Assembly (NCBI RefSeq): GCF_002224285.1
Contig: NZ_CP022436.1
Span: 3,286,001-3,350,000, forward strand
Direction of reading: 5' to 3'
DNA length: 64,000 nucleotides
Source: Arthrobacter sp. YN
GTDB lineage: Bacteria > Actinomycetota > Actinomycetes > Actinomycetales > Micrococcaceae
The notes beneath the pieces were generated by a model that was given only the letters and a program-made list of their open reading frames with translations, made no database searches and was not told the origin of the DNA. The stretch's first letter is position 1. Every line of letters starts with the position of its first letter. The position numbers and the translations under genes were made by a program. Of the stretch, positions 31,347-41,213 are shown piece after piece.

Positions 31347-32339
31347 ATGATCCAAACCTCTGCCCGCCTCCTCCAGCTGTTGTCACTGTTGCAGGTGCGC
31401 CGGGAATGGACGGGTCCAGCCCTCGCGGACCGCATGGGCGTCACCGAGCGGACCGTGCGCCGCGACGTCGACAAGCTCCGTAACCTGGGATATCCCATCC
31501 ACGCGTCCCCGGGGATCGCGGGCGGTTACCAATTGGGGGCCGGCGCACAGCTGCCGCCTCTGCTGCTGGACGACAACGAAGCTCTGGCGGTTGCCTTGGG
31601 CTTGAACTCTGTAGCCGCGGGGCCCGTCGCCGGTATTGGCGAGGCCTCCGTTCGCGCCCTGGCAAAGCTGGAACAAGTGTTGCCTTCCCGGCTGCGCCCG
31701 AAGTTCGCCATGCTGAAAGCAGCAGTCACCACCCTTCCCAGCAACGCGGCCACGGTTGATCCACAACAGCTGACGGTGGTTTCCGCCGCGATATCGGATA
31801 AGCGCCAGATCTCTTTTGACTACGTCAAGTCCGACGGCGAATCGGCACGTCGCCTCGTGGAACCCTACCGTTTGGTGGACACCGGCCGCCGTTGGTACCT
31901 GGTGGCCTGGGATGTGGAACGGGAAGACTGGCGGACCTTCCGGGCCGATCGTTTTGCTTCCCTGCCGTCCGAACGCAAAAAGTACCTGCCCCGCCCTTTG
32001 CCTGCCGAAGACCTCGCAGCCTACGTGCAGCAGTCCATCACCCGTTCCCCGTACAGGTTCGACGTCGTGGTGCGGCTCCGCGCGCCGCTCGCGGAGGTGG
32101 CCGCCGTCGTCAGTTCGCAGTACGCGACGCTGACCGCTGACGGTCCAGCAGCAACCATCCTCCGTTCCGGATGGGACAACCTTGCCGCACCGGCCGCTTA
32201 TCTTGCCGCGTTGGACATGGACTTCGAGATCCTGGAGCCGGAAGAATTCAGGTCCTTCGCCCGGCATCTGTCCCACCGGCTCACTGCGGCGGCGGGGACT
32301 GTGACGGACACAGCGGACGCGGAACCGCGGCCACAGTAG
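31347..32339 (+). CDS. WYL-domain transcriptional regulator
   Basis: A 330-residue regulator. Residues 1-60 hold a winged HTH (QVRREWTGPALADRMGVTERTVRRDVDKL), and residues about 140-215 hold a WYL domain (ISFDYVKSDGE, VEPYRLVDTGRRWYLVAWD, FRADRF). The C-terminal WCX-like region follows. WYL proteins bind small ligands or nucleic acids and often govern DNA-damage or defence genes; here only hrpA lies downstream (13 bp gap), so the two may be co-transcribed. ATG 31347 is the start of the HTH; upstream sequence is not family-like. Confidence 0.9.
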   Translation: MIQTSARLLQLLSLLQVRREWTGPALADRMGVTERTVRRDVDKLRNLGYPIHASPGIAGGYQLGAGAQLPPLLLDDNEALAVALGLNSVAAGPVAGIGEASVRALAKLEQVLPSRLRPKFAMLKAAVTTLPSNAATVDPQQLTVVSAAISDKRQISFDYVKSDGESARRLVEPYRLVDTGRRWYLVAWDVEREDWRTFRADRFASLPSERKKYLPRPLPAEDLAAYVQQSITRSPYRFDVVVRLRAPLAEVAAVVSSQYATLTADGPAATILRSGWDNLAAPAAYLAALDMDFEILEPEEFRSFARHLSHRLTAAAGTVTDTADAEPRPQ

Positions 32340-32352
32340 ACTGGCAGCAGCC

Positions 32353-35300
32353 ATGACACTTCATATTTCCTACCCCGCTGAGCTGCCCGTATCCGAGCGC
32401 CGCGAGGATCTGATGGCGGCCATTGCCGCAAACCAGGTGACCATCATCGCCGGCGAGACCGGTTCCGGTAAGACCACCCAGATCCCCAAGATGTGCCTCG
32501 AACTTGGCCTTGGAGACAAGGGCCTGATCGGGCACACCCAGCCACGCCGCCTGGCAGCCCGTACTGTCGCAGAACGCATCGCCTCGGAACTGGACGTCGA
32601 AATCGGCCAGGAGGTGGGCTTCCAGGTCCGCTTCACCGGAGAGGTCAGTGCGTCCACCAAGATCAAGCTGATGACCGACGGCATCCTCCTGGCGGAGATC
32701 CAACGGGACAAGCTGCTGCGCAAGTACAGCACCATCATCATCGATGAAGCCCATGAGCGCAGCCTCAACATCGACTTCATCCTGGGCTACATCAAGCGCA
32801 TCCTCCCCCAGCGCCCGGACCTCAAGATCATCATCACCTCGGCCACCATCGATCCCCAGCGCTTTGCCAAGCACTTTGGGAACGAGGAAGACCCGGCGCC
32901 CATCATTGAAGTTTCCGGCCGGACGTATCCGGTGGAGATCCGCTACCGGCCGTTGTCCCAACCTGCCGGCGGGGATGAGGACACCTCGGACGATGAACTC
33001 GAAGAAGACCGGGATCCCCTGGATGCGGTGTGCGACGCGGTGGACGAGCTCGCCAAGGAGGCTCCCGGCGATATCCTCATCTTCTTCTCCGGTGAACGCG
33101 AAATCCGCGACGCCGCCGAGGCCATCAACGGCCGCATCCAGAGCAACCGTCGCCTCGCCGGGACAGAAGTTCTGCCACTTTTTGCACGGCTGAGCCTGCA
33201 GGAGCAGCACCGGGTCTTCAATCCGGGGGGCAAACGGCGCATCATCCTGGCCACCAACGTTGCTGAGACGTCGCTGACCGTCCCGGGCATCAAGTACGTG
33301 ATCGACACCGGCACCGCACGTATTTCGCGCTACTCCCACAGGACCAAGGTCCAGCGCCTCCCGATCGAGCGCGTCTCCCAGGCGTCGGCCAACCAACGCT
33401 CAGGGCGTTGCGGGCGTGTTTCCGAAGGCATCGCCATCCGTTTGTACTCGGAGGAGGACTTTGATTCGCGTCCACTGTTCACGGACCCGGAAATCCTTCG
33501 AACCAACCTCGCCGCGGTCATCCTCCAGATGACCGCCATGGGCGTTGCCCGCAGTCCCAAGGACGTGGAGAACTTCCCCTTTGTGGAGCCGCCGGATTCC
33601 AGGGCAATCAACGACGGCGTGACGCTCCTGCGCGAACTCGGTGCCTTGAGTTCGCCCAAGTCCGGAGACGCAGGAGCGGGTGGCCGCAGCGGCAGCGGCC
33701 TCACCGCCGTCGGACAGAAACTGGCCCAGCTGCCCGTTGATCCCCGGCTTGGCCGCATGATCGTGGAGGCAGGCAAGCGTGGCTGCGTCCGCGAAGTCAT
33801 GATCCTGGCCGCTGCGCTCACCATCCAGGACCCCCGCGAAAGACCGACGGACAAGCAGCAGCTGGCCTCGGAAAAGCACGCACGCTTCCGCGATGAGATC
33901 TCGGATTTCACGGGCTTCCTCAACCTGTGGAACTACATCCAGGAAAAGCAACGCGAGCTGTCCTCCACCCAGTTCCGCAAGCTCTGCCGCAACGAGTTCA
34001 TCAATTATCTGCGCGTCCGCGAGTGGCAGGACCTCTTCACCCAGCTCCGGCAGCTGGCAAAGCCACTGGGCATCGCGCTGGACAACAAGCGTGAAGCCGA
34101 TCCTGTGGGCAACTATGAGGGCATCCACATCAGCCTGCTCTCGGGGTTGCTGAGCCACATTGGGCTCCTTGATGAGCGCAAGCGCGAATACGCCGGTGCG
34201 CGTGGCAGCCGCTTCGCCATCTTCCCCGGCTCGGCCTTGTTCAAGAAGTCTCCGGCTTTTGTCATGGCAGCGGAACTGGTGGAAACCAGCCGCTTGTGGG
34301 CCAGGGTCGCCGCCAAGTTCGATCCCCTGTGGGCTGAACAGGTAGCCCCCGACCTCGTGAAGCGGTCCTACAGCGAACCTCACTGGTCCTCGCGGCAAGG
34401 CGCAGTCATGGCGCACGAGAAGGTCACCCTTTACGGTGTCCCGATCATTCCCAACCGCCGGGTCAACTACGGACGGGTTGATCCCGAGCTCTCCCGCGAA
34501 CTGTTCATCCGCCACGCACTGGTGGAGGGCGAATGGAAGACCCATCACAAGTTCTTCCACCGCAACCGCGCCCTGCTCCAGGAAATCGAAGAGCTCGAGA
34601 CCCGCATGCGGCGCCGCGACATCCTGGTGGACGACCAAACGCTCTTCGAGTTCTACGACGCACGCGTGGGCAAGGAAGTAGTCTCCGAGAGGCACTTTGA
34701 TAAATGGTGGAAGGACGCCCGGCAGGCCGATCCCACGCTGTTGGACTTCGACCAATCCCTGCTGATGAGCGAAGACGCAGATGCCTTGGACGACTCCGCC
34801 TATCCGAAGACCTGGCTGCACAAGGGCTTCGAGCTCCCCTTGAGCTACGAGTTCCATCCCGTGGCACCGGGGTCTGCGCCCAACCCGTCGGACGGCGTCA
34901 CTGCCGAAGTTCCTGTGCTGTTCCTCAACCAGCTGGACGACGCCCCGTTCCGTTGGCAGATTCCGGGCCAGCGGGTAGAGCTGGTCACTGCCCTGATCAA
35001 GTCGCTGCCCAAACAGGTACGAAAGAACTTCGTCCCGGCTCCTGATGTGGCCCGGCAGGCAACCGCGGCACTGGAAACGGACTTTGACCCCGCAACCGAT
35101 GAGCTGGAGCCTTCCTTGGAACTGGTGCTCCGCCGGCTCCGCGGACACGTCATTCCGCCCGGTTCCTGGAACTGGGATGCCGTACCGCCGCACCTCCGCG
35201 TAAGTTTCAAGGTGGTGGACAGCAAGGGCAAAGTCCTGGACGAAGGCAAGGACCTCGCTGAACTCCAGGAAAAGCTTGCCCCCGCCACTCGCCGCGCCAT

Positions 35301-36306
35301 CGCCGAGTCGCTCGGCGCCACCCCGGCCACCACGGCACCGGCCAAGGCCGGTAAGGGACCGGGAGCATCCGCCCTGGCGAACGGTCAAGGGGCTGCTGCC
35401 ACGGCTTCGTCTACCGGCAATCCCGATGGCGTAGTAGCTGAACGCAGCGGAATCACTGAGTGGGACTTCGGGACGGTGGAACGGCAGGTAACGCGCACCG
35501 TCAAGGGCCACGCCGTCACCGGCTTCCCTGCGGTGGTTGATGAAGGCAAGTCCGTGGCCCTGCGGGTCTTCCAGACCAAGGCCGAACAGGAAGCCGCCAT
35601 GCGTGGCGGCGTCATCAGGCTTCTGGCCCTGCGGATTCCGCCTCCTGACCGCTACGTGCTGGAGCATCTCAGCAATATGGAGAAGCTGACGTTCAGCCAG
35701 AATCCGCACGGATCTGTCAGTGCCCTGATCGCGGACTGCGCTCTGGCCGCCATCGACAAACTGACGCCCCAGGAGCTGCCTTGGGACAGGAAGTCCTTCG
35801 ACGCGTTGTATGAAGTAGTCCGTGCGGAACTGATCGATACCGTGTTTACAGTGACTGCCGTCGTCGAACGCGTTCTGGCGAGTATGCGGCGCATCCAGAA
35901 GGCGCTGAAGTCCAACGCCAGCCTGCCGCTGATCAGCGCTCTCAACGACATGAAGTCCCAGCTGGAGCAGTTGGTCTTTCCCGGCTTTGTGGCACGGACG
36001 GGCTACGCGCAGCTCAGCCAGTTGCCGCGATACTTGCAGGCGATCGAGAAGCGGCTGGAGAAGCTTCCCGGCAACGTACAGCGGGACGGCTTGAACATGG
36101 CGATCGTGCAGGCGCTGGAGGATGACTATGACGACGCCGTGTCCGCCCTTCTCCCCGGTCGCCGCGCGGGCACTGAGTTAACACGGGTGCGCTGGATGAT
36201 CGAAGAACTGCGGGTCAGCCTTTTTGCCGTAGAACTCGGAACCGCCTACTCCGTCTCGGACAAACGCATCCGTACGGTGCTGAACCAGGCGCTCGCCCCG
36301 GCCTAG
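32353..36306 (+). CDS. hrpA: ATP-dependent RNA helicase HrpA
   Basis: DEAH-box RNA helicase, 1317 residues, the full HrpA length. Motifs: I GETGSGKTT (residues 34-42), Ia TQPRRLAA, II DEAH in IIIDEAHERS, III SATID, V TNVAETSLTVPG, VI QRSGRCGR. They are followed by the HA2/winged-helix, OB-fold and DUF3418 C-terminal domains. HrpA rescues stalled ribosomes in E. coli. It begins 13 bp after the WYL regulator. Confidence 0.95.
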   Translation: MTLHISYPAELPVSERREDLMAAIAANQVTIIAGETGSGKTTQIPKMCLELGLGDKGLIGHTQPRRLAARTVAERIASELDVEIGQEVGFQVRFTGEVSASTKIKLMTDGILLAEIQRDKLLRKYSTIIIDEAHERSLNIDFILGYIKRILPQRPDLKIIITSATIDPQRFAKHFGNEEDPAPIIEVSGRTYPVEIRYRPLSQPAGGDEDTSDDELEEDRDPLDAVCDAVDELAKEAPGDILIFFSGEREIRDAAEAINGRIQSNRRLAGTEVLPLFARLSLQEQHRVFNPGGKRRIILATNVAETSLTVPGIKYVIDTGTARISRYSHRTKVQRLPIERVSQASANQRSGRCGRVSEGIAIRLYSEEDFDSRPLFTDPEILRTNLAAVILQMTAMGVARSPKDVENFPFVEPPDSRAINDGVTLLRELGALSSPKSGDAGAGGRSGSGLTAVGQKLAQLPVDPRLGRMIVEAGKRGCVREVMILAAALTIQDPRERPTDKQQLASEKHARFRDEISDFTGFLNLWNYIQEKQRELSSTQFRKLCRNEFINYLRVREWQDLFTQLRQLAKPLGIALDNKREADPVGNYEGIHISLLSGLLSHIGLLDERKREYAGARGSRFAIFPGSALFKKSPAFVMAAELVETSRLWARVAAKFDPLWAEQVAPDLVKRSYSEPHWSSRQGAVMAHEKVTLYGVPIIPNRRVNYGRVDPELSRELFIRHALVEGEWKTHHKFFHRNRALLQEIEELETRMRRRDILVDDQTLFEFYDARVGKEVVSERHFDKWWKDARQADPTLLDFDQSLLMSEDADALDDSAYPKTWLHKGFELPLSYEFHPVAPGSAPNPSDGVTAEVPVLFLNQLDDAPFRWQIPGQRVELVTALIKSLPKQVRKNFVPAPDVARQATAALETDFDPATDELEPSLELVLRRLRGHVIPPGSWNWDAVPPHLRVSFKVVDSKGKVLDEGKDLAELQEKLAPATRRAIAESLGATPATTAPAKAGKGPGASALANGQGAAATASSTGNPDGVVAERSGITEWDFGTVERQVTRTVKGHAVTGFPAVVDEGKSVALRVFQTKAEQEAAMRGGVIRLLALRIPPPDRYVLEHLSNMEKLTFSQNPHGSVSALIADCALAAIDKLTPQELPWDRKSFDALYEVVRAELIDTVFTVTAVVERVLASMRRIQKALKSNASLPLISALNDMKSQLEQLVFPGFVARTGYAQLSQLPRYLQAIEKRLEKLPGNVQRDGLNMAIVQALEDDYDDAVSALLPGRRAGTELTRVRWMIEELRVSLFAVELGTAYSVSDKRIRTVLNQALAPA

Positions 36307-36312
36307 CATCGA

Positions 36313-36358
36313 TCAAAAAACCCGGCGGCGCTGATTCAGCACCGCCGGGTTAACTTTG
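36313..36358. terminator. Bidirectional terminator between hrpA and the HIT gene
   Basis: AACCCGGCGG (36319-36328) pairs with CCGCCGGGTT (36342-36351) with a short loop. A-rich sequence on the left and TTTGTT on the right suit termination in both directions between convergent genes. Confidence 0.85.
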
Positions 36359-36367
36359 TTGAAGGTC

Positions 36368-36796
36368 TCAATCCTGCGGGACAACATCCCCATGCCCGGC
36401 CGAACGCAAGGCAGCACGAAGCTTCACGGCAGTGGCATCCATGACGGCGGGATCCGGATTGTGGTCCACGTTGTGGATCTCGAAGTCTGCAGTGGAGTAG
36501 GCCGGCCACACGTGGACATGCAAGTGGTCCACCTCAAAGCCTTCCATCAGGACGCCTACCCTCTTGGCGTCAAACAGGTCCTCCTGGACCTTGCCGATGC
36601 TTTGCGCAACATCCATCACCTTGGCCAGCAGTTCGGGACGCGCGTGGGTCCATGAATCTACTTCTTCACGCGGTACCACCAGCGTGTGCCCTTGAGTCAG
36701 CGGTGCAATAGTCAGGAAAGCCACCACTTCCTCGTCCTTCCAGACGAAGCGGCCCGGAATCTCCCCGTTGATGATTTTGGTGAACAGTGTGCTCAT
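36368..36796 (-). CDS. HIT-family nucleotide hydrolase
   Basis: A 142-residue histidine-triad protein, with the catalytic HxHxHxx motif in DHLHVHVWP near residue 95 and the N-terminal TLFTKIINGEIPGRFVW typical of the Hint/HIT group. These enzymes cleave AMP or other groups from nucleoside phosphoramidates. The start overlaps the alcohol dehydrogenase stop by 4 bp (ATGA), making it the last gene of a three-gene unit. Confidence 0.93.
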   Translation of the reverse strand: MSTLFTKIINGEIPGRFVWKDEEVVAFLTIAPLTQGHTLVVPREEVDSWTHARPELLAKVMDVAQSIGKVQEDLFDAKRVGVLMEGFEVDHLHVHVWPAYSTADFEIHNVDHNPDPAVMDATAVKLRAALRSAGHGDVVPQD

Positions 36797-37941
36797 GCGT
36801 CTGCCCTTTCGGATGGGTCCTGGAGTGTTGAGGTGTCCAGCACGAAACGGTACTTCACGTCACCGGCCACCATGCGGTCGTACGCCTCGTTCAGCTGGTC
36901 GGCCCGCACAATTTCGATGTCGCTGACAACACCGTGTTCCGCACAGAAGTCCAGCATTTCCTGAGTTTCCTCGATGCCGCCAATCAACGATCCTGCATAG
37001 GCGAGCCGGCGGCGGATGAGCAGTCCGGGACTAACGGGCGGCATCTCATCCGCGGGAAGGCCCAGCTGGAAGAGCGCCCCGTCCAGGCGAAGCGTGCGGA
37101 AGTAGGGGTTGAGATCGTGCGGTGCAGCAACAGTGTCAATAATGACGTCGATGCTCCTGTTGGCGGCTTCCATGGCCTCGGCATCCTTGGACAGGACCAC
37201 GTGGTCGGCGCCCAGCTCCCGGGCAGCGTCAAACTTGGATTCAGAGGTGGTGAAAACTGTGACCTCCGCCCCCATGGCCTTGGCAATCTTCACTGCCATA
37301 TGTCCCAGGCCACCCAAGCCCACCACGCCCACGGCGTCGCCTTCTTCCACTTCGAAATACCGCAGCGGAGAGTAGGTGGTAATCCCGGCACACAGCAAAG
37401 GGGCTGCCGCTGCCGCGTCCAGGGCCTCGGGAACACGCAACACGAAGCGCCGGTCCACCACTACCGACGTCGAATAGCCGCCTTGGGTGATGGCGTCACC
37501 GTGACGGGGGTCTGCGGCCCCATACGTGCCGATGTTGCCCCGCTCGCAGTATTGCTCCAGGCCTTCAAGGCAGCTCTCGCATTCGCGGCAGGAGTCCACC
37601 AAGCAGCCGACGCCGACGTGGTCGCCCGGCATGAATTCCTTCACGGCGGAGCCCACGCGGGTTACCCGGCCAACAATTTCATGGCCCGGAACCAGCGGGT
37701 ACGGAGGAACCCGCCATTCGCCGCGCGTCGCATGAACGTCGGAGTGGCACAGCCCGCAATACTCAATCGCGATCTCTACGTCATCTGCGGTGGGTGCCCG
37801 CCTCGCAAGGGTCAGGGGCACCAGGCCGCTGTCCGGGGACGTGGCACCGTACGCTGCAGCCAGGGTGGTGCTTCCGGTTTCACCGGTGTCCATGGTGATG
37901 GGTTTGGCAAGGGGCGGGGGCACGGGGCGTCCTGGAGTCAT
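36793..37941 (-). CDS. Zinc-dependent NAD(P) alcohol dehydrogenase (YahK/CAD type)
   Basis: A 382-residue medium-chain dehydrogenase. The catalytic zinc site is CGLCHSD with the GHE motif, and the structural zinc comes from the C-x2-C-x2-C-x7-C cluster (CRECESCLEGLEQYC). The coenzyme site is VGVVGLGGLGHMAVKIAK. It resembles cinnamyl-alcohol or aldehyde reductases. It overlaps the genes on both sides by 4 bp. A GTG-free ATG at 37941 is used, though a start at residue 17 (MDTGETG) would fit the family core equally well. Confidence 0.9.
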   Translation of the reverse strand: MTPGRPVPPPLAKPITMDTGETGSTTLAAAYGATSPDSGLVPLTLARRAPTADDVEIAIEYCGLCHSDVHATRGEWRVPPYPLVPGHEIVGRVTRVGSAVKEFMPGDHVGVGCLVDSCRECESCLEGLEQYCERGNIGTYGAADPRHGDAITQGGYSTSVVVDRRFVLRVPEALDAAAAAPLLCAGITTYSPLRYFEVEEGDAVGVVGLGGLGHMAVKIAKAMGAEVTVFTTSESKFDAARELGADHVVLSKDAEAMEAANRSIDVIIDTVAAPHDLNPYFRTLRLDGALFQLGLPADEMPPVSPGLLIRRRLAYAGSLIGGIEETQEMLDFCAEHGVVSDIEIVRADQLNEAYDRMVAGDVKYRFVLDTSTLQDPSERADA

Positions 37942-38846
37942 GATCCGACGCTACTCCCGGCAGCGGCGCTTCTGCCACTCGGTCCCACGTCGTCCCCAGA
38001 GCTTTCCTCCAACGGCGCACTGCCCACTGCCACCGGGTTGCCGGAGTTGTTGGACCACTGCGAGAAGGATCCCGGGTACAGGGCGGCCTTGTATCCGGCG
38101 ATGTGCAGCGCCACTATTTCATGGCTCGCTGTGACTCCGGAACCGCAATAGACCGCCACAGTGGACGAGCCATCCACGCCCAACGCCTCGAAACGGCGGC
38201 GGAGCTCTTGGGCAGGCAGGAATGTTCCGTCGGGTGCGAGGTTCTCCGTGGTAGGGGCGCTCACGGCGCCGGGGATGTGCCCTGCCCGCGGATCAATCGG
38301 CTCCACTTCACCCCGGTAGCGCTCCCCCGCCCGGGCATCGAGCAGCACTCCGCTCTGGTGCCACTGCGCGGCTTCGGCTTCGTCGATGGCCGGCAGGCCT
38401 CCCTCGCCCAGGGAAACACTTCCGACGACGGGCCTTACTTCACCTGCCTCCACCGGGTGACCGCCGGCGCGCCAGGCGGCGAGGCCGCCGTCGAGCAGGT
38501 AGACAGATTCCAAGCCCGCATTTCGCAGCATCCACCAAACGCGGGCCGCTGCCATGCCCCCGCTGTTGTCGTACGCAACCACGGTATCGCCGTCGTTGAT
38601 ACCCCATTGGCGCGCCGCGCCCTGGAACCGTTCGGTGGAGGGCAGCGGATGCCGGCCCTGGCCAGGCCTCGCATGGTCGGCAAGCTCTGTGGGGAGGTCC
38701 ACGAACACAGCGCCGGGCAGGTGACCCGCCAGGTACTCGCTATGCCCGTCCGTCCTGCCGAGCACCCAGCGGACATCCAGAAGCACGGTCCGCTCCCCTG
38801 AATCGAGGCGATTGCGCAGTTCGGGGGCACTTATCAGCGTGGACAT
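37938..38846 (-). CDS. 3-mercaptopyruvate-type sulfurtransferase
   Basis: Two rhodanese domains (about 1-130 and 150-270), 302 residues. The active-site cysteine is Cys234 in YCGSGVTAS. CGSGVT is the SseA/mercaptopyruvate loop, not the CRKGVT of thiosulfate sulfurtransferases. ATG 38846 has GAAGGAGAAAAG upstream. The C-terminal 30 residues are Ser/Gly-rich and unrelated to the fold. It is divergent from the cysteine desulfhydrase gene across 72 bp, so the two sulfur enzymes may share control. Confidence 0.92.
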   Translation of the reverse strand: MSTLISAPELRNRLDSGERTVLLDVRWVLGRTDGHSEYLAGHLPGAVFVDLPTELADHARPGQGRHPLPSTERFQGAARQWGINDGDTVVAYDNSGGMAAARVWWMLRNAGLESVYLLDGGLAAWRAGGHPVEAGEVRPVVGSVSLGEGGLPAIDEAEAAQWHQSGVLLDARAGERYRGEVEPIDPRAGHIPGAVSAPTTENLAPDGTFLPAQELRRRFEALGVDGSSTVAVYCGSGVTASHEIVALHIAGYKAALYPGSFSQWSNNSGNPVAVGSAPLEESSGDDVGPSGRSAAAGSSVGS

Positions 38847-38918
38847 CTTTTCTCCTTCAATTCCTGCGGCCTGGGCTCCGTTGCTGCCGGCACCCGGTTT
38901 CCAGCCTAGGCTTATCCG

Positions 38919-40001
38919 GTGAGCAATTCGTGCATTCAGGACAGGGCATGGGCCAGCGAGGCCATCCGCAAAATCGAGGCCGAGAACAACCGTTCGGCGG
39001 ACACGCACCTTTATGCGGTCCCCCTCCCGGACCATTGGGGCGTCCAGCTGTACCTGAAGGACGAATCGACCCACCGCTCCGGCAGCCTCAAGCACCGCCT
39101 GGCGCGGTCCTTGTTCCTCTACGGACTGGTCAACGGCTGGATCACCGAGGGCACCACCATCGTTGAGGCCTCGAGCGGCAGCACGGCAGTCTCCGAGGCG
39201 TATTTTGCCCAGCTCATCGGGCTGCCTTTCATCGCGGTGATGACAAAAACCACCAGCCCGGAAAAGATCGCCCTGATCGAGGAATTCGGCGGTGCCTGCC
39301 TGCTGGTGGACCACGCCTCCGAAGTGTACGCAGTGGCCGAAGAGACCGCGAAAACCTCCGGCGGCTACTACATGGACCAATTCACGCACGCAGAACGCGC
39401 TACGGACTGGCGGGGCAACAACAACATCGCCGAGTCGATTTTCGACCAACTCGCGCTTGAGGAACACCCCGTCCCGGAGTGGATCGTCGTAGGAGCGGGC
39501 ACCGGGGGTACCAGCGCCACCATTGGCCGCTATCTTCGGTACAACCGCTACTCCACCCGTCTTGCCGTGGTGGACCCGGAAAACTCGGCCTTCTACCCCG
39601 CCTGGCGCGACGGAGACGCCGCCGCGGCAACGGGCCAGCCATCCAGGATTGAAGGCATCGGCCGGCCACGATCCGAGCCGAGTTTCGTGCCCGCGGTCAT
39701 CGACCACATGATCCAGGTGCCGGATGCCGCCTCGGTGGCTGCCATGCGCCACCTTCGGAAACTCACGGGCCTGCATGCCGGTCCCTCCACGGGGACCAAC
39801 CTGTGGGGCGTGTGGCAGCTGGTGGCCGGGATGGTCGCCGAGGGGCGACGGGGCAGCATCGTGTCGCTGATGTGCGACGGCGGCGACCGCTATGCGGGCA
39901 GCTACTACGACGCCGGGTGGCTTGCGGCGAAGGGGCTGGACCCCGCACCTCACGAGGCAGTCCTGGAGCAGTTCCACCGCACAGGGGTGTGGACCGGCTA
40001 G
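38919..40001 (+). CDS. Cds1-like PLP-dependent L-cysteine desulfhydrase
   Basis: A 360-residue PLP enzyme of the cysteine synthase fold. PLP lysine is Lys58 ([11 protein letters not shown]), the asparagine-loop equivalent is [14 protein letters not shown], and the phosphate loop is [25 protein letters not shown] lies late. These features and the length match mycobacterial Cds1, which releases H2S and pyruvate from cysteine, better than cysteine synthase. A cysteine-synthase-like lyase of another kind is the alternative. Its TAG stop overlaps the convergent metallo-hydrolase stop in a shared CTAG. Confidence 0.85.
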   Translation: MSNSCIQDRAWASEAIRKIEAENNRSADTHLYAVPLPDHWGVQLYLKDESTHRSGSLKHRLARSLFLYGLVNGWITEGTTIVEASSGSTAVSEAYFAQLIGLPFIAVMTKTTSPEKIALIEEFGGACLLVDHASEVYAVAEETAKTSGGYYMDQFTHAERATDWRGNNNIAESIFDQLALEEHPVPEWIVVGAGTGGTSATIGRYLRYNRYSTRLAVVDPENSAFYPAWRDGDAAAATGQPSRIEGIGRPRSEPSFVPAVIDHMIQVPDAASVAAMRHLRKLTGLHAGPSTGTNLWGVWQLVAGMVAEGRRGSIVSLMCDGGDRYAGSYYDAGWLAAKGLDPAPHEAVLEQFHRTGVWTG

Positions 40002-40651
40002 ACCTCTACCGATTCGCGTGGGGCAAGACGCTGATAACTGGTCCCATAACGGGCGCCGATACGGGTCACATGGCCTTCAACAATGCCACGTCCCAGTTCA
40101 TTAAGCAGGGCGTCGTGGACCGGGAACGCCCTGGGAGCGCGGACCGAGATGACGAAATCGACAACCTCCCCCACCTTGGACCACGGAGCATGGATGGGCA
40201 CCAGGAGAGTCTTGACGTCAATGCCGTCCGGGACCACGAACGAGTCCCCGGGGTGAAACACGTTGGCATCGATCAGGTACCCGATGTTGGCCACCACCGG
40301 GATCTGCGCATGAATCACCGCGTGCTGGCCGCCGAAGGTGCGTACGCTGAACCCTGCGGCATCGAAACCGGAGCCCGGCTCAGCCGTGTGGACGCGGGCT
40401 GCGACGTCGGCTTCCTCTCGCAGGGCTGCGGCAACCCCGGCGGGGGCATGGACCTCAAGCCCGGCGTTGCTCCGGAGCGCGGACACCAAAGCGGGCCGGT
40501 CAATGTGGTCATTGTGCTCGTGCGTAATGAGGACGGCGTGGGCGCCGGTTAACGCTTCCCCCGACTCGGAGAAGGTCCCGGGATCGATGACCAGAACGTT
40601 CCCGTCTTTCTCCAACCGGACACAAGCGTGGGTGTATTTGGTGAGCAACAT
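39998..40651 (-). CDS. MBL-fold metallo-hydrolase (UlaG-like)
   Basis: A 217-residue beta-lactamase-fold hydrolase. The metal-binding HxHxDH motif is THEHNDH near residue 45, and the pattern [24 protein letters not shown] at the start resembles UlaG-type lactonases and RNase-like hydrolases of small size. Later ligands are GGQHAVIH and FHPGDSF. ATG 40651 is preferred over a TTG two codons upstream. The substrate is unknown. Confidence 0.85.
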   Translation of the reverse strand: MLLTKYTHACVRLEKDGNVLVIDPGTFSESGEALTGAHAVLITHEHNDHIDRPALVSALRSNAGLEVHAPAGVAAALREEADVAARVHTAEPGSGFDAAGFSVRTFGGQHAVIHAQIPVVANIGYLIDANVFHPGDSFVVPDGIDVKTLLVPIHAPWSKVGEVVDFVISVRAPRAFPVHDALLNELGRGIVEGHVTRIGARYGTSYQRLAPRESVEV

Positions 40652-40745
40652 GACCAAAGCCTAGGACCACCGGCTGACAGTTTCCAAGCCTGCCCTGCTG
40701 GTAAAATTGGGGTTTGCCAGCATCCCCAGGGAAGTGAGTCCTTCA

Positions 40746-41213
40746 ATGCCACACGGCACCAATTCCGCCACGACCGGCCCCTCGGCGCCGGCCACCAGCG
40801 GCGTCAAGGAGCAGCGCGTTACCAAGCAGCGCTTGGCCGTCAGCGCCGCACTGGACGAATTGGATGACTTCGTCAGCACCCAGGAGCTGTACCGCCTGCT
40901 GCAGAACAAGGGCATTTCAGTGTCCCTGGCCACCGCGTACCGCATCCTCCAGTCATTGGCCGACGATGGACTCATTGATGTCCTCCGCAACGGTGAAGGC
41001 GAAGCGGTCTACCGCCGCTGCAACGTCACCGGGCACCACCACCACCTGCTGTGCCGCAACTGCGGCAAGGCAGTTGAAGTGGAGGCACCCGCCGTCGAGA
41101 CCTGGGCAGCACGAACGGCTTCGGAACATGGCTTCACTGAGGTGGCCCACACAGTGGAAATTTTCGGGCTGTGCCCCGAGTGCACTGCGAAGAAGGCGGC
41201 CGGGACTCTCTAG
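40746..41213 (+). CDS. zur: Zinc uptake regulator (Fur family)
   Basis: A 155-residue Fur-family repressor. The N-terminal winged helix includes STQELYRLLQ and SLATAYRILQSLADDGL. The metal site has a histidine run (GHHHHLLC, 97-103), and a structural zinc is held by C103xxC106 and C143xxC146. The convergent znuB/znuC genes and znuA nearby support zinc as the effector. ATG 40746 follows GGGAAGTGAG. The first 20 residues are a disordered extension. Confidence 0.9.
   Translation: MPHGTNSATTGPSAPATSGVKEQRVTKQRLAVSAALDELDDFVSTQELYRLLQNKGISVSLATAYRILQSLADDGLIDVLRNGEGEAVYRRCNVTGHHHHLLCRNCGKAVEVEAPAVETWAARTASEHGFTEVAHTVEIFGLCPECTAKKAAGTL

Noticed and set aside
33400..35709. 769-residue open frame antisense to hrpA
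   Set aside because: Same antisense effect of GC-rich third positions; no motif, and it fully overlaps an unambiguous helicase.
38847..39977. N-terminal extension of the sulfurtransferase antisense to the cysteine desulfhydrase
   Set aside because: The ATG at 38846 has a strong GGAG site and starts at the rhodanese fold; the upstream part is an antisense shadow.
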